Source of the DNA: Zetaproteobacteria bacterium CG_4_9_14_3_um_filter_49_83 | GTDB taxonomy: Bacteria; Pseudomonadota; Zetaproteobacteria; Mariprofundales; Mariprofundaceae | NCBI GenBank assembly: GCA_002791545.1 | Contig: PFXG01000034.1 | Span: 1 to 52,335, forward strand | Direction of reading: 5' to 3' | DNA length: 52,335 nt | Program-made: the position numbers and the translations under genes | The notes under the pieces: generated by a model | The model's database searches: none | What the model saw: only the letters and a program-made list of their open reading frames with translations | What the model was told of the DNA's origin: nothing | Part shown: piece after piece, positions 19,783 through 30,000 of the stretch | Numbering within the stretch: position 1 is the stretch's first letter | How the letters are laid out: each line of letters starts with the position of its first letter

Positions 19783-21236
19783 AAATCAAGACACGCAGAA
19801 CTAAAATTGTAGCAACTATCGGTCCCGCCTCAGAATCTCCCGAGGTGCTTGATCGCCTCGTGGCTGCAGGTGTAAATGTTGTGAGACTCAACTTTTCACA
19901 CGGAACACCGCAAGAGCATCGTCAGAGAGCCGAGAATGTTCGTGCGGCGGCGAAAAAGAACGGTGTTATTGTCGGCATCCTGGCAGACATGCAGGGCCCG
20001 AAAATCCGTATCGGAAAATACAAAACCGGCAAAACCATGTTAACGCCCGGTCAAAAATACATCATTGATGCTGACCTTGACCTTAATGAAGGTGACGATG
20101 AACGTGTCGGATTAACCTATAAAGAACTGGTCGGTGATGTGGAACCCGGTGCTCGCCTGTTACTCAATGACGGACTGATTGTTATGGATGTCGATGAGGT
20201 AAAAGGTCAGGAAATACACTGTACCGTTATCATTGGTGGTGTTTTATCCAATAACAAAGGTATCAATCGCGCTGGTGGCGGCTTGTCGGCCGCAGCCCTT
20301 ACCGACAAAGATAAGGAAGATATCAAAACAGCTTGCGCCATTGGTGTGGATTACATTGCTATTTCTTTCCCGCGCAATGGTGCTGATATGGACTACGCAC
20401 GCAGTCTCGTTGAAGCTGAGGGATCACGTGCCGGACTTATTGCCAAGGTAGAGCGCGCGGAAGCCGTTACGGATGAAAACCTGAAATCCATTATGGAATC
20501 TTCAGATGCAGTCATGGTTGCCCGTGGTGATTTGGGTGTTGAAATTGGTGACGCTTCCGTACCTCCTGTACAGAAAAAAATGTTGCGCATGGCGCCTAAA
20601 TTCAATTGTCCGGTTATCGTGGCAACGCAGATGATGGAATCGATGTGTGAAAATCCGATTCCTACACGTGCCGAAGTCAACGATGTTGCCAATGCTGTAC
20701 TCGACGGCGCTGATGCTGTCATGCTCTCAGGTGAGTCCGCCGCTGGAAAATATCCAGTTGAAGCTGTTCAGGCTATGCACCGCACCTGTATGGAAACCGA
20801 GAAACAACACGTTCTGCCCTCTTCGGCAACGCGCGACCCTCGTTTCCCTCCCCACTCTGTTGACGAATGCATTGCCCGTCAGGCCATGGAAACCGCTCAT
20901 ATGATGGACATTAAAGCCATCATGGCTTTCACTCAGACCGGTAATACTGTTCTGTATATGTCCCGCCATCTGGGAGATGTTCCTATCTATGCCCTGACCT
21001 CGGAAGAACATACATTAGGCCGAGTCAGTTTATTTAGAAATGTCACCCCGCTGATTATGGAGCGACCTTATGGACCGACAGACGCCCCACTGGCAACACG
21101 TGACGTTCAGAAGATGCTTCAGGACAACAAACTGGCTGACCCTCATGATCTTATCATCATGACATTTGGTACTCCGATGGGTCAATCCGGTGGCACAAAT
21201 GCGATGAAAATCATCAAAGTCGGTGAGAATATGTAA
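19779..21236 (+). CDS. pyk: Pyruvate kinase
   Basis: A 485-residue enzyme making pyruvate and ATP from phosphoenolpyruvate. RLNFSHG (36-42), MQGPKIRIG, the active-site Lys region [24 protein letters not shown] and [23 protein letters not shown] are intact. The GTG start overlaps the pgk TGA. Having pyk inside a Calvin operon suggests that fixed carbon leaving as 3-phosphoglycerate is pulled to pyruvate, which the pyruvate carboxylase encoded just downstream can turn into oxaloacetate. A C-terminal allosteric domain is present. Confidence 0.95.
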   Translation: MKIKTRRTKIVATIGPASESPEVLDRLVAAGVNVVRLNFSHGTPQEHRQRAENVRAAAKKNGVIVGILADMQGPKIRIGKYKTGKTMLTPGQKYIIDADLDLNEGDDERVGLTYKELVGDVEPGARLLLNDGLIVMDVDEVKGQEIHCTVIIGGVLSNNKGINRAGGGLSAAALTDKDKEDIKTACAIGVDYIAISFPRNGADMDYARSLVEAEGSRAGLIAKVERAEAVTDENLKSIMESSDAVMVARGDLGVEIGDASVPPVQKKMLRMAPKFNCPVIVATQMMESMCENPIPTRAEVNDVANAVLDGADAVMLSGESAAGKYPVEAVQAMHRTCMETEKQHVLPSSATRDPRFPPHSVDECIARQAMETAHMMDIKAIMAFTQTGNTVLYMSRHLGDVPIYALTSEEHTLGRVSLFRNVTPLIMERPYGPTDAPLATRDVQKMLQDNKLADPHDLIIMTFGTPMGQSGGTNAMKIIKVGENM

Positions 21237-21298
21237 ATGCAGCTTATTGCATTTATTAACTGTCAGCGACAAAATACAGGGTATTCATTTCATACCCT
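21235..21298 (+). promoter_or_regulatory. Two small hairpins in the pyk-fba gap
   Basis: AAATGCA/TGCATTT (21235-21241 and 21248-21254) and AGGGTAT/ATACCCT (21278-21284 and 21292-21298) are perfect 7-bp stems. Neither is followed by a T-run, so they look like mRNA processing or stability elements between pyk and fba rather than terminators. The fba ribosome site (AAAAAGGAG) follows. Confidence 0.4.
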
Positions 21299-21322
21299 TC
21301 AAAACAAAAAGGAGAAATAATA

Positions 21323-22360
21323 ATGGCTTTAATCTCATTGAGACAACTGCTGGATCATGCTGCTGAAAACAGCTATGGCATGCCTGCATTCAACGTAAAT
21401 AACCTGGAACAGGTTCAGGCCATCATGGAAGCCGCTAATGAAGTTAATTCACCGGTAATTATGCAAGGTTCTGCCGGAGCACGTTCCTATGCTGGCGAAC
21501 CATTCCTTCGTCATCTTATTTTAGCCGCTATCGAACAATATCCGCATATCCCGGTCGTCATGCATCAGGATCATGGTGCTGAACCTGCCGTTTGCCTGCG
21601 TTCTATTCAGTCTGGTTTTTCATCTGTTATGATGGACGGCTCCCTGATGGCCGACGGAAAGACCCCTTCGTCTTACGAATACAATGTTGAAACCACCCGC
21701 AAAGTCTGTGAAATGGCGCATGCCGGTGGTGTGTCTGTAGAAGGCGAGCTGGGCTGTCTTGGTTCACTGGAAACCGGCATGATGGGCGAAGAAGACGGCC
21801 ATGGTGCTGAAGGCGTCTTGGACCACTCGCAGTTGCTGACTGACCCTGAAGAAGCTGCCGACTTCGTTGAGAAGACTGGCGTGGACGCACTGGCTATCGC
21901 TATCGGCACATCACATGGCGCCTATAAATTCACCAAGCCGCCAACGGGTGACATTCTTGCCATTGACCGCGTGAAAGAAATTCATGCTCGTATTCCAAAC
22001 ACCCACCTTGTTATGCATGGTTCGTCATCAGTGCCACAGGACTGGCTGGCAATCATCAATGAGTTTGGTGGAGAAATGGGCGAAACTTACGGTGTACCTG
22101 TTGAAGAAATCGTCGAAGGCATTAAACACGGCGTGCGCAAGGTAAATATTGATACCGACTTGCGTATGGCCTCTACAGGCGCGATTCGTCGTCACCTTCA
22201 GCAGAATAAGTCGAACTTCGATCCACGTAAGTTCTACAAAGAAGCCAAGACTGCCATGAAAGATATTTGCAAAGCCCGTTTTGAAGCTTTCGGTTCAGCC
22301 GGAAATGCTTCAAAATTAGCACCAAAATCACTGGAAGAAATGATCAACTTCTACAAATAA
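21323..22360 (+). CDS. fba: Class II fructose-bisphosphate aldolase (CbbA-like)
   Basis: A zinc-dependent aldolase of 345 residues. The metal site HQDHG (81-85), the acidic loop [24 protein letters not shown] and MHGSSSVPQ are present. The length and the [12 protein letters not shown]-type region fit the Calvin-cycle (CbbA/FbaA type B) branch, which can make both fructose-1,6- and sedoheptulose-1,7-bisphosphate. It is the last gene of the operon and is followed by a strong terminator. Confidence 0.95.
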   Translation: MALISLRQLLDHAAENSYGMPAFNVNNLEQVQAIMEAANEVNSPVIMQGSAGARSYAGEPFLRHLILAAIEQYPHIPVVMHQDHGAEPAVCLRSIQSGFSSVMMDGSLMADGKTPSSYEYNVETTRKVCEMAHAGGVSVEGELGCLGSLETGMMGEEDGHGAEGVLDHSQLLTDPEEAADFVEKTGVDALAIAIGTSHGAYKFTKPPTGDILAIDRVKEIHARIPNTHLVMHGSSSVPQDWLAIINEFGGEMGETYGVPVEEIVEGIKHGVRKVNIDTDLRMASTGAIRRHLQQNKSNFDPRKFYKEAKTAMKDICKARFEAFGSAGNASKLAPKSLEEMINFYK

Positions 22361-22376
22361 GCAAGATTACGCTTCG

Positions 22377-22407
22377 AAAAAAGCAGGGCATTTGCCCTGC
22401 TTTTTTT
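22377..22407 (+). terminator. Rho-independent terminator of the Calvin operon
   Basis: GCAGGGC and GCCCTGC form a tight GC stem around ATTT, flanked by six A residues on the left and seven T residues on the right. It lies 16 bases after the fba stop, and the flanking A/T runs mean it could stop transcription from either side. Confidence 0.95.
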
Positions 22408-22486
22408 ATTTACAGTTCAGGATTTTATTTGTTCTTAAGAGGACATTTTGTTACAGTGCACGCCCCTGCAGAGGAGGCAAAGCACA

Positions 22487-23905
22487 TTGTTTAAGCGAAT
22501 TTTGATAGCGAATCGTGGCGAATGCGCCATTCGAGTCATTCGGGCTTGTAGTGAATTAGGCATTGAATCAGTTGCTGTGTATTCCAAACCGGACAGCCAT
22601 GCCTTGCACGTCAAGAAAGCCGATCAAGCCATTCTTATCGGTCCTGACCCCGTTAAAAGTTACCTCAACATTCACCGGATTGTTGATATTGCTTTAAAGA
22701 CAAAATGCGACGCCATTCACCCTGGCTACGGTTTCCTGTCTGAAAACCCTGAATTTGCTGAAGCGGTTGTGAATGCGGGCATCACCTACATTGGCCCGTC
22801 TGCTAAAGCCATTGCCGGCATGGGAAGCAAAACCGCTGCACGTACGGCCATGCTGGCAGCTGGCGTGCCTTGTATCCCGGGTACTGAGGCCTCACTGAAA
22901 GATGCGGATGAAGCTCTTTCGACAGCCAGAGAGATGGGTTATCCGGTCATGCTTAAAGCTGCAGCCGGTGGCGGCGGACGAGGCATTCGCCGTTGCGACA
23001 GCGATCAGGAAGTCATCCGGAATTACGAAATGACACAACGTGAAGCGCTTGCTGCATTCGGTAATGGCGAGCTTTTCATGGAAAAATGCATTATCGAACC
23101 TCGTCACATCGAGTTTCAGATTCTCGCCGATTCACATGGTAATTGTGTGCATTTATTTGAGCGGGATTGTTCCATTCAAAGACGTAATCAAAAGCTCATT
23201 GAGATTGCTCCATCGAACTATATCTCGCAGGAATTACGCGACAAAATGGGTAAGGTTGCCATCCAGGCAGCTAAAGCCGTTGATTATGTTAATGCTGGTA
23301 CAGTTGAGTTTTTGGTTGATAAAAACCATGACTTCTACTTCATGGAAATGAATACCCGCCTGCAGGTTGAGCACACCATTACCGAAGCCATCACGGGCGT
23401 TGATATTGTAACACAGCAGATTCGTATTGCTGCGGGAGAGAAGCTCAAGTTCACTCAGGATGACATCACACTGAAAGGTCACGCCATTGAATTCCGTATT
23501 AATGCCGAAGACCCTCAGAATGGATTTTTTCCAACTCCAGGTCGTATTACCCGCTATTTTTCACCGGGCGGGCCGGGCGTACGTGTAGACGGCTGCGTCT
23601 ACTCCGGCTATGAAATCCCCCCTCACTATGATTCCATGTGCGCCAAACTTACCATTTGGGGCCCAACATGGCGCCATACGGTTACCCGCTCACAACGTGC
23701 GCTGAATGAATATGACATTCGCGGTGTTAAGACCACACTTGCCTTTTATCGCAACATCGTAAAATCCGATGTGTTTATGGGAGGTCAATTTGACACTGGG
23801 TTCATGGAAAAATATCCGGAATTTCTGGAATACAAACCCTATGAGGCACGGGAAGATATAGCTGCTGCCGTTGCAGTTGCTATTGCAGCACATGCCGGAT
23901 TGTAA
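22487..23905 (+). CDS. pycA: Pyruvate carboxylase subunit A (biotin carboxylase)
   Basis: A 472-residue ATP-grasp biotin carboxylase. N-terminal ILIANRGECAIRVIRA, the ATP loop GGGGRGI (161-167), and MEMNTRLQVEHTITE are intact. The start is a TTG at 22487, supported by AGGAGG 9 bases upstream and by the family start (FKRILIANRGE); the longer frame from 22448 adds 13 residues with no family match. It charges biotin on the partner subunit with CO2. Acetyl-CoA carboxylase AccC is a close relative, but the next gene encodes the carboxyltransferase-biotin carrier subunit of two-part pyruvate carboxylases, which settles the call. Confidence 0.9.
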   Translation: MFKRILIANRGECAIRVIRACSELGIESVAVYSKPDSHALHVKKADQAILIGPDPVKSYLNIHRIVDIALKTKCDAIHPGYGFLSENPEFAEAVVNAGITYIGPSAKAIAGMGSKTAARTAMLAAGVPCIPGTEASLKDADEALSTAREMGYPVMLKAAAGGGGRGIRRCDSDQEVIRNYEMTQREALAAFGNGELFMEKCIIEPRHIEFQILADSHGNCVHLFERDCSIQRRNQKLIEIAPSNYISQELRDKMGKVAIQAAKAVDYVNAGTVEFLVDKNHDFYFMEMNTRLQVEHTITEAITGVDIVTQQIRIAAGEKLKFTQDDITLKGHAIEFRINAEDPQNGFFPTPGRITRYFSPGGPGVRVDGCVYSGYEIPPHYDSMCAKLTIWGPTWRHTVTRSQRALNEYDIRGVKTTLAFYRNIVKSDVFMGGQFDTGFMEKYPEFLEYKPYEAREDIAAAVAVAIAAHAGL

Positions 23906-23918
23906 TAAAGGATTAATT

Positions 23919-25766
23919 ATGACTAAAACCAAAAAGAAACTCGCTATTACTGAACTCGCCCTAAGAGACGGCCATCAGTCTTTATTGGCAACGCGTATGC
24001 GTTTGGACGATATGCTTCCCATCTGTGAAAAGCTTGATCAGGTTGGTTTCTGGTCTATAGAAGCATGGGGTGGCGCAACATTCGACACTTGTTTGCGTTA
24101 CCTGAAAGAAGGCCCCTGGGTAAGATTACGTGAATTAAACAAAGCATTACCAAATACCCCTATCCAGATGCTGCTGCGCGGCCAGAACCTTTTGGGCTAT
24201 CGTCACTATGCTGATGATGTGGTCAGAAAGTTTGTAGATATGGCGGCGGCTAATGGTGTTGATGTATTCCGTACTTTCGATGCCATGAACGATTTACGTA
24301 ATGTCCGCACTGCCATTGCGCAAGTTAAAGCCAATGGAAAACACGCCGAAGGCACCATTTGCTATACCGTCAGCCCTGTCCACACACTGGATCATTTTAT
24401 TGATCTGGCCAAAGGTCTGGAAGATATGGGTTGCGATACACTTGCCATTAAAGACATGGCCGGATTATTGACCCCCGCCTCAACCAAAGAATTGGTGCTG
24501 GCGCTTAAAGACACCGTTTCATTACCACTGCATTTACATTCACATGCCACCGCTGGTGTCGCTGAAATGGTACAATGGGAAGCCGTGCATGCCGGTTGCG
24601 ATATCATTGATACAGTGATCAGTCCCCTTTCCGGTGGCACAAGTCACCCCGCGACCGAATCCATGGTCGCCGCTTTTGCAAACAGCGAATTTGATACAGG
24701 CCTTGACCTGGAGTTACTTCAGGATATTGCGGCTTATTTCCGCAATGTTCGCAAAAAATATGCCCGCTTTGAATCCGATGTTACTGGCGTTGATACCCGC
24801 GTTCTTATCAACCAGATCCCCGGTGGTATGATTTCCAATCTTGCCAACCAGCTTAAAGAGCAAGGCGCTCTGGATAAGATGGATCGGGTATTAGAAGAAA
24901 TTCCGCGTGTTCGAAAGGATTTCGGTTATCCGCCACTGGTCACCCCAACCAGTCAGATTGTTGGAACACAGGCGGTTTTGAACGTGGTATCCGGCAAGAA
25001 ATACAAAGTTATTACAAGTGAGACCAAGGGCTATTTGAAAGGCATGTACGGTAAAGCCCTCGGCCCCGTCAATGAAGACGTTCGAAAGCTTGCTCTGGGT
25101 GACGAGGAACCTATCACTGTCCGTCCGGCAGACCTGCTGCAGGATGAAATGGATGAACTGACCCGCAATGTCGCCGATAAAGTCAGCTCAGTTGAAGATG
25201 TACTCTCCTATGCGATGTTCCCGACCATTGCGCTCGAGTTTTTTGAAGAGCGTGCCTCAGGTATATTTAAACCTGAACCACTGGATGAACCGGGCATTCA
25301 ATTGCCCCCATCAGCACCGGCTCTGGCACCCACTGAGTTTAATATTACCATTCATGGCGAGCAGTATCACATCAGCATTGAAGGAACCGGTCACCCCAGC
25401 GATGAATTACGTCCGTATTTCGTCAAAGTAGACAATATTCTGGAAGAAGTTCTGGTTGAGACATTGACCGAAGTAATCCCGACACTGGATGGCAGAAGCA
25501 TTGACACCAATAAGTCATCAAAAGGTTCAAAACGTCCCAAAGCCAGCAGAGACAGTGACGTAACCTCACCCATGCCGGGGCGCATCGTTGCCATTAATGT
25601 CGCCCTGGGTGACAGTGTCAAAGCCGGTGATACCGTGGTAACCGTTGAAGCCATGAAAATGGAGAATCCGGTACATGCTCCGGTATCCGGAACTGTCACC
25701 GCCATTTATGTCATCGAAGGCGATAACGTTAACCCTGACGAATGCCTGGTTGAAATCGACGGCTAA
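23919..25766 (+). CDS. pycB: Pyruvate carboxylase subunit B (carboxyltransferase + biotin carrier; OadA-like)
   Basis: A 615-residue protein. The carboxyltransferase barrel starts with ELALRDGHQSLLATRMR. DTLAIKDMAGLL and LHLHSHATAG supply metal and substrate residues. A flexible linker (SSKGSKRPKASRDSD) leads to a biotinyl domain with the AMKM motif (Lys580, VEAMKMENPVHAP). It makes oxaloacetate from pyruvate with PycA. The related OadA of sodium-pumping decarboxylases looks similar, but no OadB/OadG membrane subunits are nearby. I chose ATG 23919 (AAAGGA before it), 13 bases after pycA; the frame stays open upstream inside pycA. Confidence 0.92.
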   Translation: MTKTKKKLAITELALRDGHQSLLATRMRLDDMLPICEKLDQVGFWSIEAWGGATFDTCLRYLKEGPWVRLRELNKALPNTPIQMLLRGQNLLGYRHYADDVVRKFVDMAAANGVDVFRTFDAMNDLRNVRTAIAQVKANGKHAEGTICYTVSPVHTLDHFIDLAKGLEDMGCDTLAIKDMAGLLTPASTKELVLALKDTVSLPLHLHSHATAGVAEMVQWEAVHAGCDIIDTVISPLSGGTSHPATESMVAAFANSEFDTGLDLELLQDIAAYFRNVRKKYARFESDVTGVDTRVLINQIPGGMISNLANQLKEQGALDKMDRVLEEIPRVRKDFGYPPLVTPTSQIVGTQAVLNVVSGKKYKVITSETKGYLKGMYGKALGPVNEDVRKLALGDEEPITVRPADLLQDEMDELTRNVADKVSSVEDVLSYAMFPTIALEFFEERASGIFKPEPLDEPGIQLPPSAPALAPTEFNITIHGEQYHISIEGTGHPSDELRPYFVKVDNILEEVLVETLTEVIPTLDGRSIDTNKSSKGSKRPKASRDSDVTSPMPGRIVAINVALGDSVKAGDTVVTVEAMKMENPVHAPVSGTVTAIYVIEGDNVNPDECLVEIDG

Positions 25767-25776
25767 GCGTATTGCC

Positions 25777-26106
25777 ATGAAACCAGGAAACTGTCTAAGA
25801 ATTTACCTTTCCGAGTCGGAGAAAATTGATCACATGCCGGCTCTGGAAGCAATCCTCAGACTGTGTGAAGAGGCTGGTTTACACGGCGTTTCTGTCATGC
25901 GGGGAGTTGGTGGCATCGGCACGCATGGAATGCATTCAAGTTCATTTCTTGCTCTGTGCAGCCACCTACCCCTGATGATTGAAGTCATTGACCAAGCGGA
26001 CCGGATTGAGCATGCTATTGCCATGATTAAACCGAAACTAAAAAATGGTTCGATGGCTACATGGCCGGTAAACATCGTACAATTAGCCTCTGACGACGAC
26101 GCATGA
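25777..26106 (+). CDS. DUF190 family protein (PII-like fold)
   Basis: A small soluble protein of 109 residues: LRIYLSESEKIDHMPALEAI, then GLHGVSVMRGVGGIGTHG and a C-terminal strand (LPLMIEVIDQADRIEHAI). This is the DUF190 family, whose solved members have a trimeric PII/CutA-like ferredoxin fold; their ligand is mostly unknown. It begins 10 bases after pycB and overlaps the regulator gene by four bases (ATGA). Position suggests a metabolite-sensing role tied to pyruvate carboxylase and to the Crp-like protein; that is inference. The reading frame extends upstream into pycB, but the ATG at 25777 matches the family start. Confidence 0.85.
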   Translation: MKPGNCLRIYLSESEKIDHMPALEAILRLCEEAGLHGVSVMRGVGGIGTHGMHSSSFLALCSHLPLMIEVIDQADRIEHAIAMIKPKLKNGSMATWPVNIVQLASDDDA

Positions 26107-26789
26107 GACGCATCTTTAGTCTTGTACCCTTATTTTCAGAACTTGACGATAATGAGCTTGACGACGTCATTGCGCTTGCTGCAACAAAAACAGTAAGAAA
26201 AAAGAATGTCATTTTACAGGAAGGCGATTTAGGCAATTCCTTATATGTCATTCTTGAAGGTTCGGTAAAGATTTCATATTACGCTCCTGACGGACGGGAA
26301 ATTATTTTATCCATCCTCAATGCCGGAGAGTTTTTTGGTGAAATATCCCTGCTTGATAGCCAGCCACGTTCAGCCACTGTAACCGCTACTGAAGAGACCA
26401 GACTGGCTCAAATCCGCAATAAAGATTTTAACCGCCTGCTTCTCGAAAAACCGCATTTAGCCATCAAATGCCTGGAAGAATTAGCCCTGCGTTTGCGTCG
26501 GACCAATAAATTACTAGAGCGGGTATGTACGATGGATGTACCCCATCGACTGTACAATTACCTGCGCGAGCTGGTAAAGGAAGACAGTAAAAAGGCTTTT
26601 GGAAATTATTACCTCGTTTCACTGCCCACCCATCAGGTTATCGCCGATCAACTCTCCACAAGCCGTGAAACCATTTCCAGAGCTATCGGCGCTTTGAAAA
26701 AAGATGGTATCATTAAGGCAGTCGACGATTCTAAAAAAGTCGCTGTTGATATTGAGTCAATCGATACACTTTTGTTTTCATTGGATTAA
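26103..26789 (+). CDS. Crp/Fnr-family transcription regulator
   Basis: 228 residues. The N-terminal cyclic-nucleotide-binding barrel has GEFFGEISLLDSQPRSATV (75-93), close to the phosphate-binding cassette of CRP with its Arg-Ser pair. A dimerisation helix follows, then a winged helix with STSRETISRAIGALKKDGII (about 179-198) as the recognition part. The N-terminal cysteine cluster of FNR is absent, so it is not an Fe-S oxygen sensor; cAMP or another nucleotide is the likely effector. It is coupled to the DUF190 gene by an ATGA overlap and lies between pycAB and gltBD. Targets are unknown. Confidence 0.9.
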   Translation: MRRIFSLVPLFSELDDNELDDVIALAATKTVRKKNVILQEGDLGNSLYVILEGSVKISYYAPDGREIILSILNAGEFFGEISLLDSQPRSATVTATEETRLAQIRNKDFNRLLLEKPHLAIKCLEELALRLRRTNKLLERVCTMDVPHRLYNYLRELVKEDSKKAFGNYYLVSLPTHQVIADQLSTSRETISRAIGALKKDGIIKAVDDSKKVAVDIESIDTLLFSLD

Positions 26790-26842
26790 GTAACATTTCC
26801 CGACGCCATTGGCTTGCTGATCTCTTCTCTCTGACATAAAAC

Positions 26843-26867
26843 AAAAATCGCCAAACGCGATATTTTT
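26843..26867 (+). terminator. Probable terminator after the Crp-like gene
   Basis: ATCGC (26847-26851) pairs with GCGAT (26857-26861) around CAAAC, flanked by A-rich sequence on the left and a run of T on the right. The stem is short, so this is a moderate call. It would separate the pyc-regulator operon from gltBD. Confidence 0.5.
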
Positions 26868-27027
26868 CCCAAAAGATTTATGGAGAATTAGATTCCATTT
26901 CGCTAGCTTGCGTCGCCGTGCCCAAAAAAGAGCGACCCGGAAAAGAGCGTCGATTTGGGATTAACTTTATAATTTCTGTTAACACGGCACATTTACTTTT
27001 TAGTTATAGCTTTCAGGAGGACATTCA

Positions 27028-30000
27028 ATGATCCAGAAATCATTACCGGGCAAACAAGGGTTATACCGCCCCGAAAATGAACATGATGCTTGCGGCGTTG
27101 GCTTTGTAGCCAATATCAAGAACGCGAAGAGTCATGACATCATTGAAAAAGGCCTGGAGATTCTGGAACGTCTGACTCATCGCGGTGCTGCTGGCGCTGA
27201 TCCGCGTGAAGGTGATGGTGCTGGTATCCTTTTACAAATACCTCACCAGTTTTTTGAAGCTGTAACGGCCGATCTGGGCTACCAACTGCCTGCCGAAGGC
27301 TCCTATGGTGTGGGTATGATTTTCTTCCCGCAAGATGAAAGGCATCGCCTTGCATGTCAGGACATCATCGAAAAAGCCGCAATCAATGAAGGGCAAACGC
27401 TGTTAGGGTGGCGTGATGTACCCGTTGATGCTGTACGAGCTGATCTGCCCGAGAGTGTTACAGCATGCGAACCCGTTATCCGTCAGGTATTTATTGCCAG
27501 AGGTGACAACTGTGCCGATCAGGATGCCTTTGAACGCAAGCTGTTTGTCATCCGCAAAGTCGCCAGCCATGGTGTTTCTGCTCTTAACTTTAAAGATGCA
27601 GCCAACTTCTATACCGCTTCTTTATCCAGCCGGACCATTGTCTATAAAGGCATGTTCCATTCGCATCAGGTAGCACCCTACTACGAAGACCTGCGTGATG
27701 CCCGCATGACCTCGGCTCTGGCGCTGGTGCACCAGCGATTCTCGACCAACACTTTCCCGTCCTGGGAGTTAGCTCATCCGTTCCGCATGATGGCCCACAA
27801 TGGTGAAATTAATACCGTACGCGGCAATATCAACTGGATGAATGCCCGCAGGCAGTCCATGAAATCCGAATTACTCGGCGATGACCTCGCCAAGCTATGG
27901 CCTATCAGTTACGAAGGGCAAAGTGATACAGCTTGCTTTGACAACGCACTGGAGCTGCTGGTCGCAGGTGGTTATTCACTGGCGCATGCCGCCATGCTGA
28001 TGATCCCTGAAGCCTGGTCTGGCAATAAATTAATGGATGAGCAACGCCGGGCATTTTACGAACACCATGCAGCGCTGATGGAGCCCTGGGATGGCCCTGC
28101 GGCCGTTGCTTTTACTGATGGCCGTCAGATTGGAGCAACGCTGGATCGCAATGGCTTGCGCCCGACCCGTTATCTGGTCACTGAAGATGGACTGGTACTG
28201 GGCGCATCTGAAATGGGTGTGCTCGACATTCCGGAACACAAAATCATTAAAAAATGGCGTTTACAACCAGGTAAAATGTTGCTTATTGACCTGGAAGAAG
28301 GGCGCATCATTGATGATGCCGAGATTAAAAAACAGCTATCTGCTGCCAAACCTTATCAGGAATGGCTGGCCAGGACCCAAATCCAGCTGGAAAAACTTCC
28401 CGAAGAGATTGCGCCGCAGACACCGGATCATAATACCATGCTGTATCGCCAGCAGTCTTTCGGCTATACGCAGGAAGACATCAAATTTCTGATGGTACCC
28501 ATGGCTATTTCCGGCCAGGAAGGCATCGGCTCCATGGGCAATGATAGTCCACTGGCTGTACTTTCGAACCGAGCCAAACCACTGTACAACTATTTCCGCC
28601 AGTTGTTTGCGCAGGTCACCAATCCGCCGATTGATCCGATCCGTGAAGAAATGGTCATGAGCCTGACCTCTATTATCGGACCAAGACCTAATCTTCTTGG
28701 CCTTGAGGAAAGTGAGCCACAACTGCGTCTGGAAGTTCATCAACCCATTCTGTCCAATGTTGATGTCGAGAAAATTCGCCATATTGATCAGTACACAGAC
28801 AACCGTTTCCGCACAATTACTCTCTGTTCCTGCTACCCTTCCGAGCAAGGTGCTACCGGCATGCAGGCGGCTATTGAAGAGCTGTGCAAAAAGGCCGAGG
28901 AAGCAGTTCATGGCCGCTATAACATTGTTATTATTTCTGACCGGGCGATGAATGCTGAACGTATCGCTATTCCGGCCCTGCTCGCCACATCAGCAGTGCA
29001 CCACCATCTGATTCGCGCTGGCTTGCGCACCGAAACTGGCCTCGTAGTTGAAACAGGATCTGCTCGTGAAGTCCATCACTTTGCTTGTCTGGCTGGTTTT
29101 GGTGCAGAGGCTATCAACCCATACCTTGCCTTTGAAACACTGGTGGATATGAAACGTCACGGCCAACTACCTGATGATATCAGCGAAGCTGAAATTGAAA
29201 AACGTTACATCAAAGCCATCGGTAAAGGATTGTACAAAGTCATGTCCAAAATGGGCATTTCAACCTATCAGTCTTATTGCGGCGCACAAATTTTCGAAGC
29301 CGTTGGCCTTGCAACTGATTTTGTAGACAAATACTTCAGCGGCACAGCCAGCCAGATTGAAGGCGCAGGACTTGCAGAGATTGCACAGGAAGCGGCGCAA
29401 CGTCATATCGATGCATTCCGTGGTGTGATGATTTACAAAAATGCTCTGGATGTCGGCGGTGAATATGCCTGGCGCGCTCGTGGAGAAGATCATACGCTGA
29501 CACCGGGTGTGATTGCCAAGGTTCAACATGCGGTTCGCACCTCCAACTACAGCTTGTACAAAGAATATGCCAATGAGATCAACAATCAGGCTGGTAAACT
29601 AAAAACACTGCGTGGCTTGTTTAAATTCAATGCAGCAAAAGCTATTCCGCTTGATGAGGTGGAACCCGCAACATCGATCGTGAAACGTTTTGCTACTGGT
29701 GCAATGTCTTTTGGTTCGATTTCGCATGAAGCACACAGCACACTGGCTATTGCCATGAATCGACTGGGTGGAAAGTCCAATACAGGTGAAGGCGGAGAAG
29801 AACCTTCGCGTTTCAAACCGATGGAAAATGGTGATTCCATGCGCTCTGCCATTAAGCAGGTTGCATCAGGACGTTTTGGCGTCACCACCGAATACCTGGT
29901 TAATTCCGATCAGATTCAAATCAAAATGGCGCAAGGTGCCAAGCCGGGTGAAGGTGGTCAGCTGCCCGGACACAAAGTTGATAAACGTATCGGTCGCGTG

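Noticed and set aside
26980-27000. GGCAC-containing sequence before gltB as a sigma-54 promoter
   Set aside because: The GC of the -12 element is missing at the needed 10-base distance from GG.
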